From Bacteroidota bacterium (GTDB lineage: Bacteria; Bacteroidota; Bacteroidia; Cytophagales; Cyclobacteriaceae), in contig JAEYXN010000205.1 of the NCBI GenBank assembly GCA_023431285.1, forward strand, positions 1 through 56,250: a DNA stretch of 56,250 nt. Direction: 5' to 3'. Every line of letters starts with the position of its first letter. The first letter of the stretch is position 1. The notes beneath the pieces were generated by a model. That model did no database searches and was not told the origin of the DNA. It saw only the letters and a program-made list of their open reading frames with translations. The position numbers were made by a program, and so were the translations under genes. Positions 8,624 to 17,018 of this stretch are shown piece after piece.

Positions 8624-10144
8624 CTATGCGTTAGTTGGTTTCGGTGCCCATTTGTCGAATGGCGTGAGATCGAATTTGTTCACTTCATCCATGGTCAGCC
8701 CCAGCGCCTTCGCTACCCCGCTGCCATATTCGGGATCTGCCTTGTAGCAATTTCTGATGTGGCGAATCTGAACAAACTTTTCTGCGCCACCTATCTGCCT
8801 GGCGGTGTTATCAAAAAGAAGTTGTGCTTTTCCTCTCTCCTTTATGATGCGAAATAAGTTTCCCGGTTGCGTGTAGTAATCCTCATCATCGTCTCTGAAA
8901 TTGTGCGCGTAGGCAGTCCCCGACAATTCCAACGGTGGTTCCTTCGATTCTGGTTGCTCCTGCCATTCACCGTAGCTGTTGGGATTGTAATGTTTCGTAG
9001 CGCCATAGTTTCCATCCACACGCATTGCACCGTCGCGGTGAAACGCATGGTAGGGACAGGTCGGCTTGTTAACCGGAATCTGAAAATGATTTACACCCAA
9101 TCGATAACGTTGCGCATCGCCGTATGAAAACAATCGGCCCTGTAGCATTTTATCAGGAGAAAATCCGATTCCCGGAACAATGTTCATCGGGTTAAACGCG
9201 GCTTGCTCAACATCCTGAAAATAATTCTCAGGATTCCGGTTAAGCTCAAATTCGCCCACCGGTATGAGCGGAAAATCTTTTTTAGACCATACTTTGGTTA
9301 GATCAAACGGATGGAAACGATAGGTTTTCGCCTGCTCTTCAGTCATGATCTGCACAAACATTTTCCAGCGTGGAAAATCCTTTCTTTCAATGGCGTCGAA
9401 CAAATCGCGTTGTGACGACTCGCGGTCTGCTCCGATGATCTTTGCCGCCTCTTCATCCGAAAGGTTTTCAATTCCTTGTTGCGTTACGAAATGGAATTTC
9501 ACCCAATGCCTCACGTTAGCCTTGTTGATAAAGCTATACGTGTGACTTCCAAAACCATGCATGTGACGATATCCTCTCGGGATACCACGATCACTCATGA
9601 CAATGGTCACCTGGTGTAGTGCCTCGGGAAGCAGAGTCCAGAAATCCCAGTTGTTGTTTGCGCTTCTCAGATTGGTCTTGGGATCGCGCTTTACGGCGTG
9701 ATTGAGATCCGGGAATTTCATCGGGTCGCGGAAGAAAAAGACAGGTGTATTGTTACCCACCAGGTCCCAGATGCCTTCATCCGTGTAGAACTTCAAAGCA
9801 AAGCCGCGGATGTCACGCTCGGCATCGGCCGCACCCCGCTCTCCGGCTACGGTTGAGAACCTGAGGAAGAGGTCGGTCTTCTTACCCACCTGATTAAAAA
9901 TGCTTGCCTTCGAGTATTGCGTGATGTCATGGGTTACCGTAAATGTTCCGAAAGCGCCCGACCCTTTCGCATGCATTCTTCGCTCCGGAATTACTTCCCG
10001 GTCGAAGTTGGCCATCTTTTCCATAAACCAGAAGTCCTGCATCAGCATAGGCCCTCTCGGTCCCGCGGTTTGAACATTCTGATTATCGGGAACCGGAGCT
10101 CCGGTTTGCCGGGTGAGTTTTTGATTATCTTTTTTTTCGTCCAT
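8624..10144 (-). CDS. katA: monofunctional haem catalase
   Basis: A 506-aa small-subunit haem catalase that dismutates hydrogen peroxide in the cytoplasm. Visible features: distal His58 in RRMHAKGSGAFGTF, the segment RFSTVAGERGAADAERDIRG, and the proximal haem-ligand tyrosine in RLFSYGDAQRYRLG (about residue 340). The frame stays open 39 codons upstream, but MDEKKDNQKLTRQTGAPVPD at 10144 is the usual catalase start. Single gene, downstream of and co-oriented with the ferredoxin-haemerythrin-ric cluster but separated by 400 bp, so probably independently transcribed. Confidence 0.95.
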   Translation of the reverse strand: MDEKKDNQKLTRQTGAPVPDNQNVQTAGPRGPMLMQDFWFMEKMANFDREVIPERRMHAKGSGAFGTFTVTHDITQYSKASIFNQVGKKTDLFLRFSTVAGERGAADAERDIRGFALKFYTDEGIWDLVGNNTPVFFFRDPMKFPDLNHAVKRDPKTNLRSANNNWDFWTLLPEALHQVTIVMSDRGIPRGYRHMHGFGSHTYSFINKANVRHWVKFHFVTQQGIENLSDEEAAKIIGADRESSQRDLFDAIERKDFPRWKMFVQIMTEEQAKTYRFHPFDLTKVWSKKDFPLIPVGEFELNRNPENYFQDVEQAAFNPMNIVPGIGFSPDKMLQGRLFSYGDAQRYRLGVNHFQIPVNKPTCPYHAFHRDGAMRVDGNYGATKHYNPNSYGEWQEQPESKEPPLELSGTAYAHNFRDDDEDYYTQPGNLFRIIKERGKAQLLFDNTARQIGGAEKFVQIRHIRNCYKADPEYGSGVAKALGLTMDEVNKFDLTPFDKWAPKPTNA

Positions 10145-10543
10145 GTTTGTAAACGTTTTATCAATGTTGGTGATATTCTTTCTTAATAGCAACTGTTTAG
10201 TGTTGCGGATTGGTGACATAAATATTCCCTGATCAGGATTTTTGTGCCCTCCCTGTATCAATTGATCTTAAATTTTTTCGGTCGACGCTCTTTGTGACCT
10301 TTCGACTTTGGCAACTGTTTCGCAGGGTTCGCTCCGGATGAACGTATTGGTGAAATATGATAGAATCCTGGATTTACCAGTCACCGATTTATTCTTTGCC
10401 AAACACTGGCGGATGCCCGATTACGCCAGAGACGATGGAGGTACGCAATGGGAAATCGACATATGTGTCGACAAGCACCTGCAAGTTCTACGGATCCAAG
10501 GATTATGCACGGGAACTTCGGGGAATTCATTCAGTGACATTCG
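10145..10543. other. 400-bp stretch between catalase and ferredoxin
   Basis: Probably holds the catalase promoter and the 3' end of the stress cluster transcript. Two overlapping plus-strand frames (from 10308 and 10357) have no recognisable features and run antisense into the ferredoxin gene. No clear hairpin terminator was found. Confidence 0.4.
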
Positions 10544-10876
10544 CTATTGTTTCGCAACCGCGATTACAGCGCCATCCAGTTTTTCGTCGACGTTTATCTG
10601 ACAGGCTAACCTGCTTTGGTCTGTGACTCGCTCCATTTTGCTTATCGTGGTAGTTTCATTTCCGACCCGCTGGAGAAGCTCGCCAGAACTGTTCAAGATA
10701 TGAACATGACATGTGCCGCACCTTCCTACGCCTTTGCATTCCCCAAAGTCTTCGATGTAGAATTTATCATATAACAGCGTCATTAAATTTCTGTACTCAC
10801 CTCTATAGGATTGAACCTCATGTCGCTCTTCTCCAATGAAGATGGTAAAGCTGATAATGAATGTCCGGCTCCCCAT
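10544..10876 (-). CDS. 2Fe-2S ferredoxin (copy 1)
   Basis: A 110-aa plant/adrenodoxin-type ferredoxin. Cluster cysteines are Cys47, Cys53, Cys56 and Cys92 (C-x5-C-x2-C-x35-C), within FGECKGVGRCGTCHV and SRLACQI. It carries electrons in the cytoplasm, plausibly to the di-iron proteins or haemoglobin of its operon. It is last in the minus-strand cluster, 7 bp after the haemerythrin gene. A close paralogue with the same spacing lies at 30515-30847, also directly after a haemerythrin gene, which supports a functional pairing. Confidence 0.9.
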   Translation of the reverse strand: MGSRTFIISFTIFIGEERHEVQSYRGEYRNLMTLLYDKFYIEDFGECKGVGRCGTCHVHILNSSGELLQRVGNETTTISKMERVTDQSRLACQINVDEKLDGAVIAVAKQ

Positions 10877-10883
10877 TTCCGAT

Positions 10884-11345
10884 CTATTTCCAGAACTCGT
10901 CCTTCCAAACCTCGATGTTCTGCGTTGATGTCTGATCAGTATGTTTTTCCGTAATATCTTTTAGTTGTTCCGGTGACGCTGCATTCTGAATTTCGTTAAA
11001 CAAAACCCTTTCTTCGAAACGGATGTGGGATTCCAGTTTTTCCTCAATTAATCCAAGGTTCTTGTCATTCTCCTGGATCTTTTCAAACAGACCCCGAAGT
11101 TTTCGGTGTTCCATAAGTGCCTGCTTCACTAGCTCATTGTCATTTCCCAAAACAGAAAACACGTATTTTTCTTCGATGGCAAAGTGGTCGAGCAGAAAAG
11201 TTCTGTAAAACCAGCTTGCATAAGACTGCATACGGCTGACCTCAACGTTCTTCCGGTAGCCGGTTCTGATCTTCCAGCAAAGCAATAAGCTATGATGGTG
11301 TTCGCGGCTCAGAGGCGCGAGAAGTTCATTTCTCCTGATTGGCAT
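10884..11345 (-). CDS. haemerythrin-domain protein (copy 1)
   Basis: A 153-aa helical-bundle protein with a haemerythrin/HHE pattern: His16-18 (REHHH), His54/Glu58 (LLDHFAIEEK), His80 (LMEHRKL) and His107/Glu111 (ESHIRFEERVLF), enough to bind a di-iron site. Such proteins handle O2, NO or iron. Its place between ric and a ferredoxin suggests NO or iron-sulfur repair duty. The paralogue at 30851-31312 shares all ligands. Physiological ligand is unknown. Confidence 0.88.
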   Translation of the reverse strand: MPIRRNELLAPLSREHHHSLLLCWKIRTGYRKNVEVSRMQSYASWFYRTFLLDHFAIEEKYVFSVLGNDNELVKQALMEHRKLRGLFEKIQENDKNLGLIEEKLESHIRFEERVLFNEIQNAASPEQLKDITEKHTDQTSTQNIEVWKDEFWK

Positions 11346-11414
11346 AAGTCAATTATAAAAATCAAAAATCTGTTCTGCAACCTGTGCTGACGAGTTAAAG
11401 CAGGATCACCAGAT

Positions 11415-12131
11415 CTACATCAATTCCTTTTCGAGTGCGACGGTCTTTGGAAAAAGGATGTTGTTCTCCAAATGTATGTGAAGATGTAAATCCTGCTCAA
11501 ATTCCTTAAGCAACGCGAAAGTCACGTTGTAGGTATTGCATCCGTCCGCGGGGGGCGTGTAATGATTGGTTAACTCCTCAATTCTGCTGAAGCGCTCGCC
11601 TTCAGTGGAATGTTCGTCCATCATTATTTGCACAGGATTCTCTACGCTGCCAAAACGAGGTGGTTCGATGGTCAGTCCCTCACGTTTTGCTTTCGCAATC
11701 TTTCGGACAAAAGGAAATAAAATAAATTCCTCTTTTTTCATATGCGCGGCCAACTCTCCGGCAGCAGCGGCAAACTCCTCCTGGATGGCAAACAATTCGG
11801 GATGATGCGCACCGTGAACGCGACAGATCTTGTCCAGGAATGGTTTAATCTCCAGTATTTTCTCTTCGACATACCGGTGGTGTTTTTTCTCGATGTAGTC
11901 TGCCAGCAGATCCAAAGGCCATGACTGGTAGTCTGTTGAAATATCGGCTGGCTTCGCGCTGATCTTCTCCAAATCAATCAACACTTCGTTCGGGTCAATA
12001 TTCTTCTTTTCGCAAGCTTCTCTGATAGTCCGGTTACCCTGGCAACAAAAGTCGATTCCGTATTTTTTGAACACAGAAGCGGTACGGTAGTCATTTGCAA
12101 CTACTTCTCCTAAAATCTGATCTTGATTCAT
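11415..12131 (-). CDS. ric: RIC family iron-sulfur cluster repair di-iron protein (copy 1)
   Basis: A 238-aa ScdA/YtfE/RIC protein that repairs iron-sulfur clusters damaged by NO or oxidants. The N-terminal DUF542 domain has the paired cysteines Cys29-Cys30 in YGIDFCCQGNRTI. The C-terminal haemerythrin-like domain has the expected ligands in KKHHRYVEEKI, HGAHHPELF, HMKKEEFILFPF, MDEHSTEGERF and HIHLENNILFPK. It precedes the haemerythrin and ferredoxin genes on the same strand. A near-duplicate is at 31367-32086. Confidence 0.95.
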   Translation of the reverse strand: MNQDQILGEVVANDYRTASVFKKYGIDFCCQGNRTIREACEKKNIDPNEVLIDLEKISAKPADISTDYQSWPLDLLADYIEKKHHRYVEEKILEIKPFLDKICRVHGAHHPELFAIQEEFAAAAGELAAHMKKEEFILFPFVRKIAKAKREGLTIEPPRFGSVENPVQIMMDEHSTEGERFSRIEELTNHYTPPADGCNTYNVTFALLKEFEQDLHLHIHLENNILFPKTVALEKELM

Positions 12132-12169
12132 TTCCTTTGTTTGTTTTAACCCTTACTTCTGAGTCGACA

Positions 12170-12274
12170 TCATCGACACAACGCCTGGAAGTCTTCTTCG
12201 ATGCCAGGCATATCGACCACATCAACTGATACATAATAAACGAGCGATGCTACGTTCTTCATTTGCTTTTTCAT
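12170..12274 (-). CDS. candidate 34-aa small protein between haemoglobin and ric genes
   Basis: An ATG-initiated frame (MKKQMKNVASLVYYVSVDVV then DMPGIEEDFQALCR) fits between the truncated-haemoglobin stop (12282) and the ric start (12131) on the same strand, with 7 bp to the upstream gene. No homologue is recognised. The spacing is operon-like, but the length is short enough to arise by chance, and the second cassette at 31 kb has no counterpart. Confidence 0.3.
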   Translation of the reverse strand: MKKQMKNVASLVYYVSVDVVDMPGIEEDFQALCR

Positions 12275-12281
12275 TGAGCCC

Positions 12282-12671
12282 TTACAGTATCGGCGTTATT
12301 GAATTATTTCTATAATACCCGATCTTGGCGTGGAACATTTCGGCCATCCGTTCTCCCTGCCATTTGGCTCTGGTGGCTTTTTCTCCTGTGAATAGTTCAT
12401 CGACCGTTTGAGTGAATAGAGTTAGCCAACGTTCAAAGTGATCTATTTCAACAGGAAGTTTCGCATGCGGGACAAAGGGGCTTCCGTGATAGGTGTGTTC
12501 TTCTAACAACACTGTTTGCCAGAACCGGTACATCTTTTCAAGATGCTCCGGCCACCGGTCATTTATCCTATCGTTGAAAATATCCTTTAGCAGTTCGTCC
12601 TGACGAATTCTTCCGTAAAAGCTGTCTACCAGGAGCCTGATGTCGTTTATGTTGCAGATGTCATTCTTCAT
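12282..12671 (-). CDS. group III truncated haemoglobin
   Basis: A 129-aa globin of the truncated (2-on-2) type. WQTVLLEEHTYHGSPFVPHA followed by EIDHFERW is typical of group III, with His78 the likely proximal haem ligand. Group III members bind O2, NO or peroxide; the company of ric, haemerythrin and a haem-copper oxidase argues for NO or O2 handling. It is absent from the second cassette at 31 kb. Confidence 0.88.
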   Translation of the reverse strand: MKNDICNINDIRLLVDSFYGRIRQDELLKDIFNDRINDRWPEHLEKMYRFWQTVLLEEHTYHGSPFVPHAKLPVEIDHFERWLTLFTQTVDELFTGEKATRAKWQGERMAEMFHAKIGYYRNNSITPIL

Positions 12672-12684
12672 AGTCCTTGAAACA

Positions 12685-13092
12685 TCATGGGTGAAAATTG
12701 CTGATCAAATAATAGACGGCCCAGCCCGTAAACAGTATGATCGACGCCCACAGCCATGAAGGTATGCTTTGTGGTGTTTCGCTTCCTGAGATCAGGAATT
12801 GCTTTTGATCACCTTTGCCATACGCATTGATCATGATCGGAATTACTCCATCCACAAGATCATTGTTTTTCAATCCTTCAACAGCGATAGCCGGACCGTT
12901 GCGTACGGTGAACGGAATAATGCGAATTCCTTCTTTTCCACCGGGGTCTTTGCCTACAATCCTGAGCGTATGCTCCCCGTCCATGAGCTTGCGGGTATCG
13001 AGCTCAAATTGTATGGGTACATCAAATTCGCCTATAGGCTGCTGGCCATTGTCGACAAATACCAATACTTTGCTTTTCAGGTTCATGGTCAT
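12685..13092 (-). CDS. unknown membrane-anchored protein of the oxidase operon
   Basis: A 135-aa protein whose first ~105 residues look like a beta-sandwich domain (VLVFVDNGQQPIGEFDVPIQ, MDGEHTLRIVGKDPGG) and whose C-terminus has one membrane helix (about residues 112-131, SWLWASIILFTGWAVYYLIS). No signal peptide. It follows the 87-aa membrane protein gene by 1 bp and is probably co-translated. A structural or assembly role for the oxidase is a guess from position only. Confidence 0.7.
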   Translation of the reverse strand: MTMNLKSKVLVFVDNGQQPIGEFDVPIQFELDTRKLMDGEHTLRIVGKDPGGKEGIRIIPFTVRNGPAIAVEGLKNNDLVDGVIPIMINAYGKGDQKQFLISGSETPQSIPSWLWASIILFTGWAVYYLISNFHP

Positions 13093-13093
13093 C

Positions 13094-13357
13094 TCAATTG
13101 AAAATGCTGTGCTTTATATGTTCTCTTTCCTTTTCTCCTGGATACATGGTCCATTTGATTGCGTAAAAAAGAGAAATCAGGACCAGCATAACAGCGCAGC
13201 ATACAACGACGTAATCCCAGTCACTTTCCGGTCCGGCGCCGTGAGTGATTCCTCTCAATACCTTGGGCTGTTGTTTTTTGCAAACCTCACACGCCAGAAC
13301 GTCCATGCATGCAAATACAGCCAGGACGCTCAACAATATTCTTTTTAATTTTTTCAT
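13094..13357 (-). CDS. small membrane protein with CxxC
   Basis: 87 aa: a hydrophobic N-terminus ending at CEVC (Cys23-x2-Cys26) that could be a signal peptide or first membrane helix, then a second membrane helix (about residues 48-68, VVVCCAVMLVLISLFYAIKW). The gene overlaps the ccoO-like stop by 4 bases (ATGA type), so it belongs to the oxidase operon. The CxxC might bind copper or be redox-active, as in some oxidase accessory proteins; this is inference. No family recognised. Confidence 0.7.
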   Translation of the reverse strand: MKKLKRILLSVLAVFACMDVLACEVCKKQQPKVLRGITHGAGPESDWDYVVVCCAVMLVLISLFYAIKWTMYPGEKEREHIKHSIFN

Positions 13358-14376
13358 AGCTCTGGTTTTTTGGTTTCCAGGTACTCCAGAATTCGTTGGA
13401 CCTCTTCCAGGGGAATGCTGCGTGCATCATTTCCCCAGCTTGACCGTTCATGATTTATAATCGCAGCGATTTCCTCCGGCTTCAATCCATTGGTTGTTCC
13501 CACGGATGGCATTTCACCGTATTCGGCGCGGGCGTCGTATCCCTTCATGATAATTTCGATTAGTTCTTCGGGGTTATCATTCAAGACAATTGCACTGTTT
13601 TTCAGAGGGGGAAATGCTCCTTTCAAGCCCTCTCCATTTGCCTGATGACACGCCTGGCAATTGGCAGCATAAAGCTGAGCACCATCAAGTTTGATCTCTT
13701 CGTCATTTTTGGCAAGGCCACTTTTATTTTGACTGTCCGCCTGTCCTTTCTTTTTGTAAAGAAATTCGGGCGAAGGTGTTCCGTCGGGCAAAGGTGTTTG
13801 TTTGAGCGATTGCAGATAGACAACCAGTTGAAGCGCTTCCCTGGTGGCAATCAGAACTTTTCCTTTCGCATATTCTTCAGGGACGTTTACAACCTTGTCG
13901 CCTTCAGTATGACGGTCCTTCCATTCAAATAACCAGGGATAGGCTGGCATTATTGAGTTCTCTTCTACGATGCGTGGATTGTACAAATGAAGTAAGTGCC
14001 AATCCGCGGCCGGCAACCGGTTGCCAATGTTTGTAAGGTCTGGGCCGGTCCGTTCCGTTCCCATGAGGGTTGCAGTGTTCATCCACCAACTCATTCTTCT
14101 GTTATTTGCATAATCTGCTGCAACGCCAGGTCTTGTTCCCCAGGTTTTGTCCATGTCAACATTTCTAACCTGCTGTGAATGGCACGACACACATCCGTTG
14201 GCGATAAAAACATGTTTCCCTGCGAGCGCGTCACCTGTTAGTGCTTCGCTTCCCGGCAACGGCGCGTTATTGGTTTGATTCGTCGTCGCGGGAAGGATAG
14301 CGACAGATATTGACAGCATGATAAAAAGCAGTAACGCGATACCAAACAGTTTTCGATGATCATTAAATATTTCCAT
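13354..14376 (-). CDS. cbb3-type oxidase subunit II fused to a cytochrome c domain (CcoO/CcoP-like)
   Basis: A 340-aa membrane-anchored dihaem cytochrome c. One N-terminal helix (about 10-30), a CcoO/FixO-like domain with haem motif Cys62-x2-Cys65-His66 (NGCVSCHSQQV) and the family stretch GTERTGPDLTNIGNR, a linker, then a C-terminal cytochrome c with Cys240-x2-Cys243-His244 (ANCQACHQANGEG). The fusion merges the electron-entry subunits, explaining why no separate ccoP gene is present. It passes electrons to the catalytic subunit encoded 8 bp upstream. Confidence 0.9.
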   Translation of the reverse strand: MEIFNDHRKLFGIALLLFIMLSISVAILPATTNQTNNAPLPGSEALTGDALAGKHVFIANGCVSCHSQQVRNVDMDKTWGTRPGVAADYANNRRMSWWMNTATLMGTERTGPDLTNIGNRLPAADWHLLHLYNPRIVEENSIMPAYPWLFEWKDRHTEGDKVVNVPEEYAKGKVLIATREALQLVVYLQSLKQTPLPDGTPSPEFLYKKKGQADSQNKSGLAKNDEEIKLDGAQLYAANCQACHQANGEGLKGAFPPLKNSAIVLNDNPEELIEIIMKGYDARAEYGEMPSVGTTNGLKPEEIAAIINHERSSWGNDARSIPLEEVQRILEYLETKKPEL

Positions 14377-14384
14377 ACACGCTT

Positions 14385-16463
14385 TTAGTTGACCTGCACC
14401 ACCTGCTTCACTTCTTTGTTAGCAGCTTTTATTTTTTCGATGACCATATTCCTGATATCTGATCTGCGCGTAACGCTAACCATACGATAGAAATTATAAG
14501 CGAAAATCAAATGCGATAACCACATCATCGTCCCTCCGATAGCGCGCCACAGCCAATATGGGAACATCATTGTAACACTTTCCATAAAGGGTTTACCATC
14601 CATCCACATCAGTCCCCGCAACGTTCCGCCAATCATGAGTGGCACGGAATAAAGTAAGAGACCGACGAACGCCATCCAGAAATGTGCTCCAACCAGTGTT
14701 TGCGAGGGCTCCTTCCCTGTCAACCGCGGCACGACGGCGTAAATGCTGCCCCATAGCAGGAAAGCGATTATTCCATACATGGTGATGTGCGAATGCGCTA
14801 CTGTAAAATCTGTGAAATGCCAAAGCAAGTTCGTGTACCGGAATGCTTCTGCGGTGCCCTGAAATGAGCCGGTGAAATAGAAAACAATTCCAACCAAATA
14901 AAAAGGAAGTGTATAGCTTCCGGCAATCTTGTTAAAATCACCTTTGAAAGTCATCAGAAAATTTGTCGTTCCGGCAACCACAGGAATCACCATTCCCATA
15001 CTTCCAACGATGGCGATCGTCTGCAATGACCAGGGGATGGAGCTGAACACAAAGTGATGCGTACCAATGACAGTATAAAAAATGATTTGTGTCCAGAATG
15101 CCAAAATGCCGAGGCTGTAGGAATAAATCGGTTTATTCAATTGTTGCGGAAGAAAATAATACACGATACCCAGACTGAAGAGCATGAACCACATACCAAC
15201 GCCCTGATGCATGTAATAACCTTGCACAATGGTTTCGCCCAATCCGTTTTGCCATGTTGGCCAATACGCAATGACGGCAATAACCAGCGTGAACATCACA
15301 GCGGAAATAATATACCAGTTGGAAATATAAATTTCGTGCGTCGTACGCCTCGCGACGGTCTTCATAAAATTACTGAGCGACACAAGCAGTCCGGCTCCGA
15401 AAAGCGCCATCACGGGCCAGACATATTCTCTGTATTCTCCACCGCCATTGTTAATCCCGATCATCAGGCATGCTGTTCCAATAACAACGGAGGCATTGAT
15501 AAGTGTAAGGGTGATCCATCCTTTCCGCAGGCTTGCCAAAGGTGTATTGCTTACGATGGGCACCACATAATGGCCAAGACCAAGCATGGCCAGCGAAGAC
15601 CAGCCCCAGAAAACAGCATTGGTATGGACGGGACGAAGCCTTCCGAAACTGAGCCAGCTTTGATGGTCAATGTCGGGTGCAACGAATTTGATCCCAAGAT
15701 ATTCACCGATGGTTGTGCCGAATACCAGCCAGAATATGGCACATCCCAGATACCATATCACCAACCTCGAAAGCTGCGGATCAACATTCGGGCGCTTCAC
15801 TGCCTTCTTTTTCGTCGCTACGAACCTTATGCTGGTTTCGTTGGTTGCTCCTTGAATGACACCCGTTGAATCTCCGGAAAGTCGACTTCTTGAATGATCA
15901 AGGAGCAAGGCATCAATCTCCTGTTTATCCATGTCCAAAAGACGATCTGCCAATTCCTGTGCTTCATCCTCCTTCTTTTTTTTGATCCGACGGTTGATCA
16001 TGCGGTTGATCGTCGCGAGGAGAAAAACAACGGCAACGACAAGGGGGATAAGGATCAGTACGATCGTGATGATGATCCCGGGTTGACTGAACAATGTGTC
16101 ATTGTTTTCGGGGGCCTGTGCCAATAATGTCATTGAAAAAAATAAACCGATGATCAGAAGGGTGGTCTTTTTAAGAAATCCGGACCGCTGGCCTCTTAGC
16201 TTCCGGGTTTCCATTAATAAGGCGATGTCGGAAGCCTCTAAATCGGCGAGGTATGTATTGATACTCTTCGTGTGTCGGGGCGTACTCATCTTATTCTTAA
16301 AGAATGCGCGTGCCTTCAACACGATCCACAACGCCGCGATCAGTAAAGCTATAAGTGCAGACATCAGCAACGCAATAAAGGTGTAGGCTTTATCCTCACC
16401 TATATCTTTCGCCTGGCAGGTAAGTGCGAGTAGTACTGCAAAACCTGATAGATAATATTTCAT
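14385..16463 (-). CDS. cbb3-like haem-copper oxidase subunit I with long N-terminal extension
   Basis: 692 aa. Residues 1-230 are an extension with three hydrophobic segments (about 5-18, 25-50, 100-150) and a charged stretch. The CcoN-like core follows: low-spin haem His280 (RPVHTNAVFWGW), CuB ligands His419 (MHQGVG) and His469-470 (GTHHF), the tyrosine of NKPIYSYS (447/449) expected to cross-link to His419, and haem ligands in HFTDFTVAHSH (549-559). Where typical CcoN has a conserved glutamate near the active site (FEGP) this protein has Gln535 (SFQGTAEAF). Placement with ric, haemoglobin and an Rrf2 regulator allows either a high-affinity oxidase or an NO-reducing role. Confidence 0.85.
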   Translation of the reverse strand: MKYYLSGFAVLLALTCQAKDIGEDKAYTFIALLMSALIALLIAALWIVLKARAFFKNKMSTPRHTKSINTYLADLEASDIALLMETRKLRGQRSGFLKKTTLLIIGLFFSMTLLAQAPENNDTLFSQPGIIITIVLILIPLVVAVVFLLATINRMINRRIKKKKEDEAQELADRLLDMDKQEIDALLLDHSRSRLSGDSTGVIQGATNETSIRFVATKKKAVKRPNVDPQLSRLVIWYLGCAIFWLVFGTTIGEYLGIKFVAPDIDHQSWLSFGRLRPVHTNAVFWGWSSLAMLGLGHYVVPIVSNTPLASLRKGWITLTLINASVVIGTACLMIGINNGGGEYREYVWPVMALFGAGLLVSLSNFMKTVARRTTHEIYISNWYIISAVMFTLVIAVIAYWPTWQNGLGETIVQGYYMHQGVGMWFMLFSLGIVYYFLPQQLNKPIYSYSLGILAFWTQIIFYTVIGTHHFVFSSIPWSLQTIAIVGSMGMVIPVVAGTTNFLMTFKGDFNKIAGSYTLPFYLVGIVFYFTGSFQGTAEAFRYTNLLWHFTDFTVAHSHITMYGIIAFLLWGSIYAVVPRLTGKEPSQTLVGAHFWMAFVGLLLYSVPLMIGGTLRGLMWMDGKPFMESVTMMFPYWLWRAIGGTMMWLSHLIFAYNFYRMVSVTRRSDIRNMVIEKIKAANKEVKQVVQVN

Positions 16464-16486
16464 GGTCGTTTTATCATTAGTTCAAT

Positions 16487-16512
16487 AATAAAGGATGTTT
16501 TTATCCTTTATT
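16487..16512. promoter_or_regulatory. putative Rrf2 operator upstream of ccoN-like gene
   Basis: Inverted repeat AATAAAGGAT-N6-ATCCTTTATT, perfect over both 10-bp arms, 23 bp upstream of the ccoN-like start and just after the rrf2 stop. Three similar 26-bp repeats occur at 16993-17018, 32184-32209 and 32702-32727, all beside rrf2 genes, which points to the Rrf2 proteins as binders. Confidence 0.75.
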
Positions 16513-16529
16513 TAGACAAAAAATTTTCT

Positions 16530-16964
16530 TTAAGCTCGTTTTAAATGAAACACTCCTCTTCCAAGGTCACCGGTAAACTCCTCTAATGCAGTGGATTGCA
16601 GCATCGTTTTGAGGTTAGACCGGATCTCTTTGAATTCGTAATGAATGGGACAAGGCTTTTTTTCATTACAAGCTTTTAATCCAAGACCACACCCATGAAA
16701 GAGCTGATCACCGTCGATAGCGGTAACAATGTCGGCAAGAGAAATTCTGAGATGGCGGGCTTCCATATAGAATCCTCCATTTGGTCCTTTTATAGAAAGT
16801 ACAAGTCCTTTGCGGCTTAAGTCCTGCAGGATCTTTGCCATAAAAGGTTCCGGTGAATCAATTGCATGAGCGATCTCCTTTATACCGACGCGTGCTCCCT
16901 CCTTCGACGACCGCGCTATATAAAGCATGCCGCGTATTCCATATTCACATGCCTTCGAAAACAT
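16530..16964 (-). CDS. Rrf2-family transcriptional regulator (copy 1)
   Basis: A 144-aa winged-helix regulator of the Rrf2 (IscR/NsrR) family. The N-terminus MFSKACEYGIRGMLYIAR and LSIKGPNGGFYM are family hallmarks. Three cysteines, Cys92, Cys99 and Cys105 (CGLGLKACNEKKPC), form the usual iron-sulfur cluster site, so it may sense NO, O2 or cluster status. It heads the minus-strand stress cluster. A 26-bp inverted repeat upstream (16993-17018) suggests autoregulation, and another between it and the ccoN-like gene suggests control of the operon. Nearly identical to the regulator at 32227-32661. Confidence 0.93.
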   Translation of the reverse strand: MFSKACEYGIRGMLYIARSSKEGARVGIKEIAHAIDSPEPFMAKILQDLSRKGLVLSIKGPNGGFYMEARHLRISLADIVTAIDGDQLFHGCGLGLKACNEKKPCPIHYEFKEIRSNLKTMLQSTALEEFTGDLGRGVFHLKRA

Positions 16965-16968
16965 GTCC

Positions 16969-16976
16969 CAAAGTTA
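16969..16976 (-). promoter_or_regulatory. -7 promoter box of rrf2 copy 1
   Basis: Reads TAACTTTG on the minus strand, matching the Bacteroidota -7 consensus TAnnTTTG. It ends only 4 bases before the ATG, implying a very short or absent 5' leader. The operator repeat lies exactly 16 bp further upstream. Confidence 0.5.
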
Positions 16977-16992
16977 ACTGACGAAGTTTGAT

Positions 16993-17018
16993 AATAAAAG
17001 ACATCTTTGTCTTTTTTT
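16993..17018. promoter_or_regulatory. putative Rrf2 operator of rrf2 copy 1
   Basis: AATAAAAGAC-N6-GTCTTTTTTT, an inverted repeat matching the three other sites with the same 10-6-10 layout. It covers the region where the -33 element should be, so binding would block RNA polymerase. Confidence 0.7.

Noticed and set aside
10145..10261. 39-codon N-terminal extension of catalase
   Set aside because: The extension has no catalase similarity and the internal Met at 10144 starts the usual family N-terminus.
10308..10626. Two overlapping plus-strand frames between catalase and ferredoxin
   Set aside because: They run antisense into the ferredoxin gene and show no family features.
12815..13348. 177-aa plus-strand frame across two small operon genes
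   Set aside because: Overlaps two tightly coupled minus-strand genes and has no recognisable domain.
15054..15869. 271-aa antisense frame inside the ccoN-like gene
   Set aside because: It mirrors a strongly conserved membrane protein; no features, and codon bias belongs to the opposite strand.
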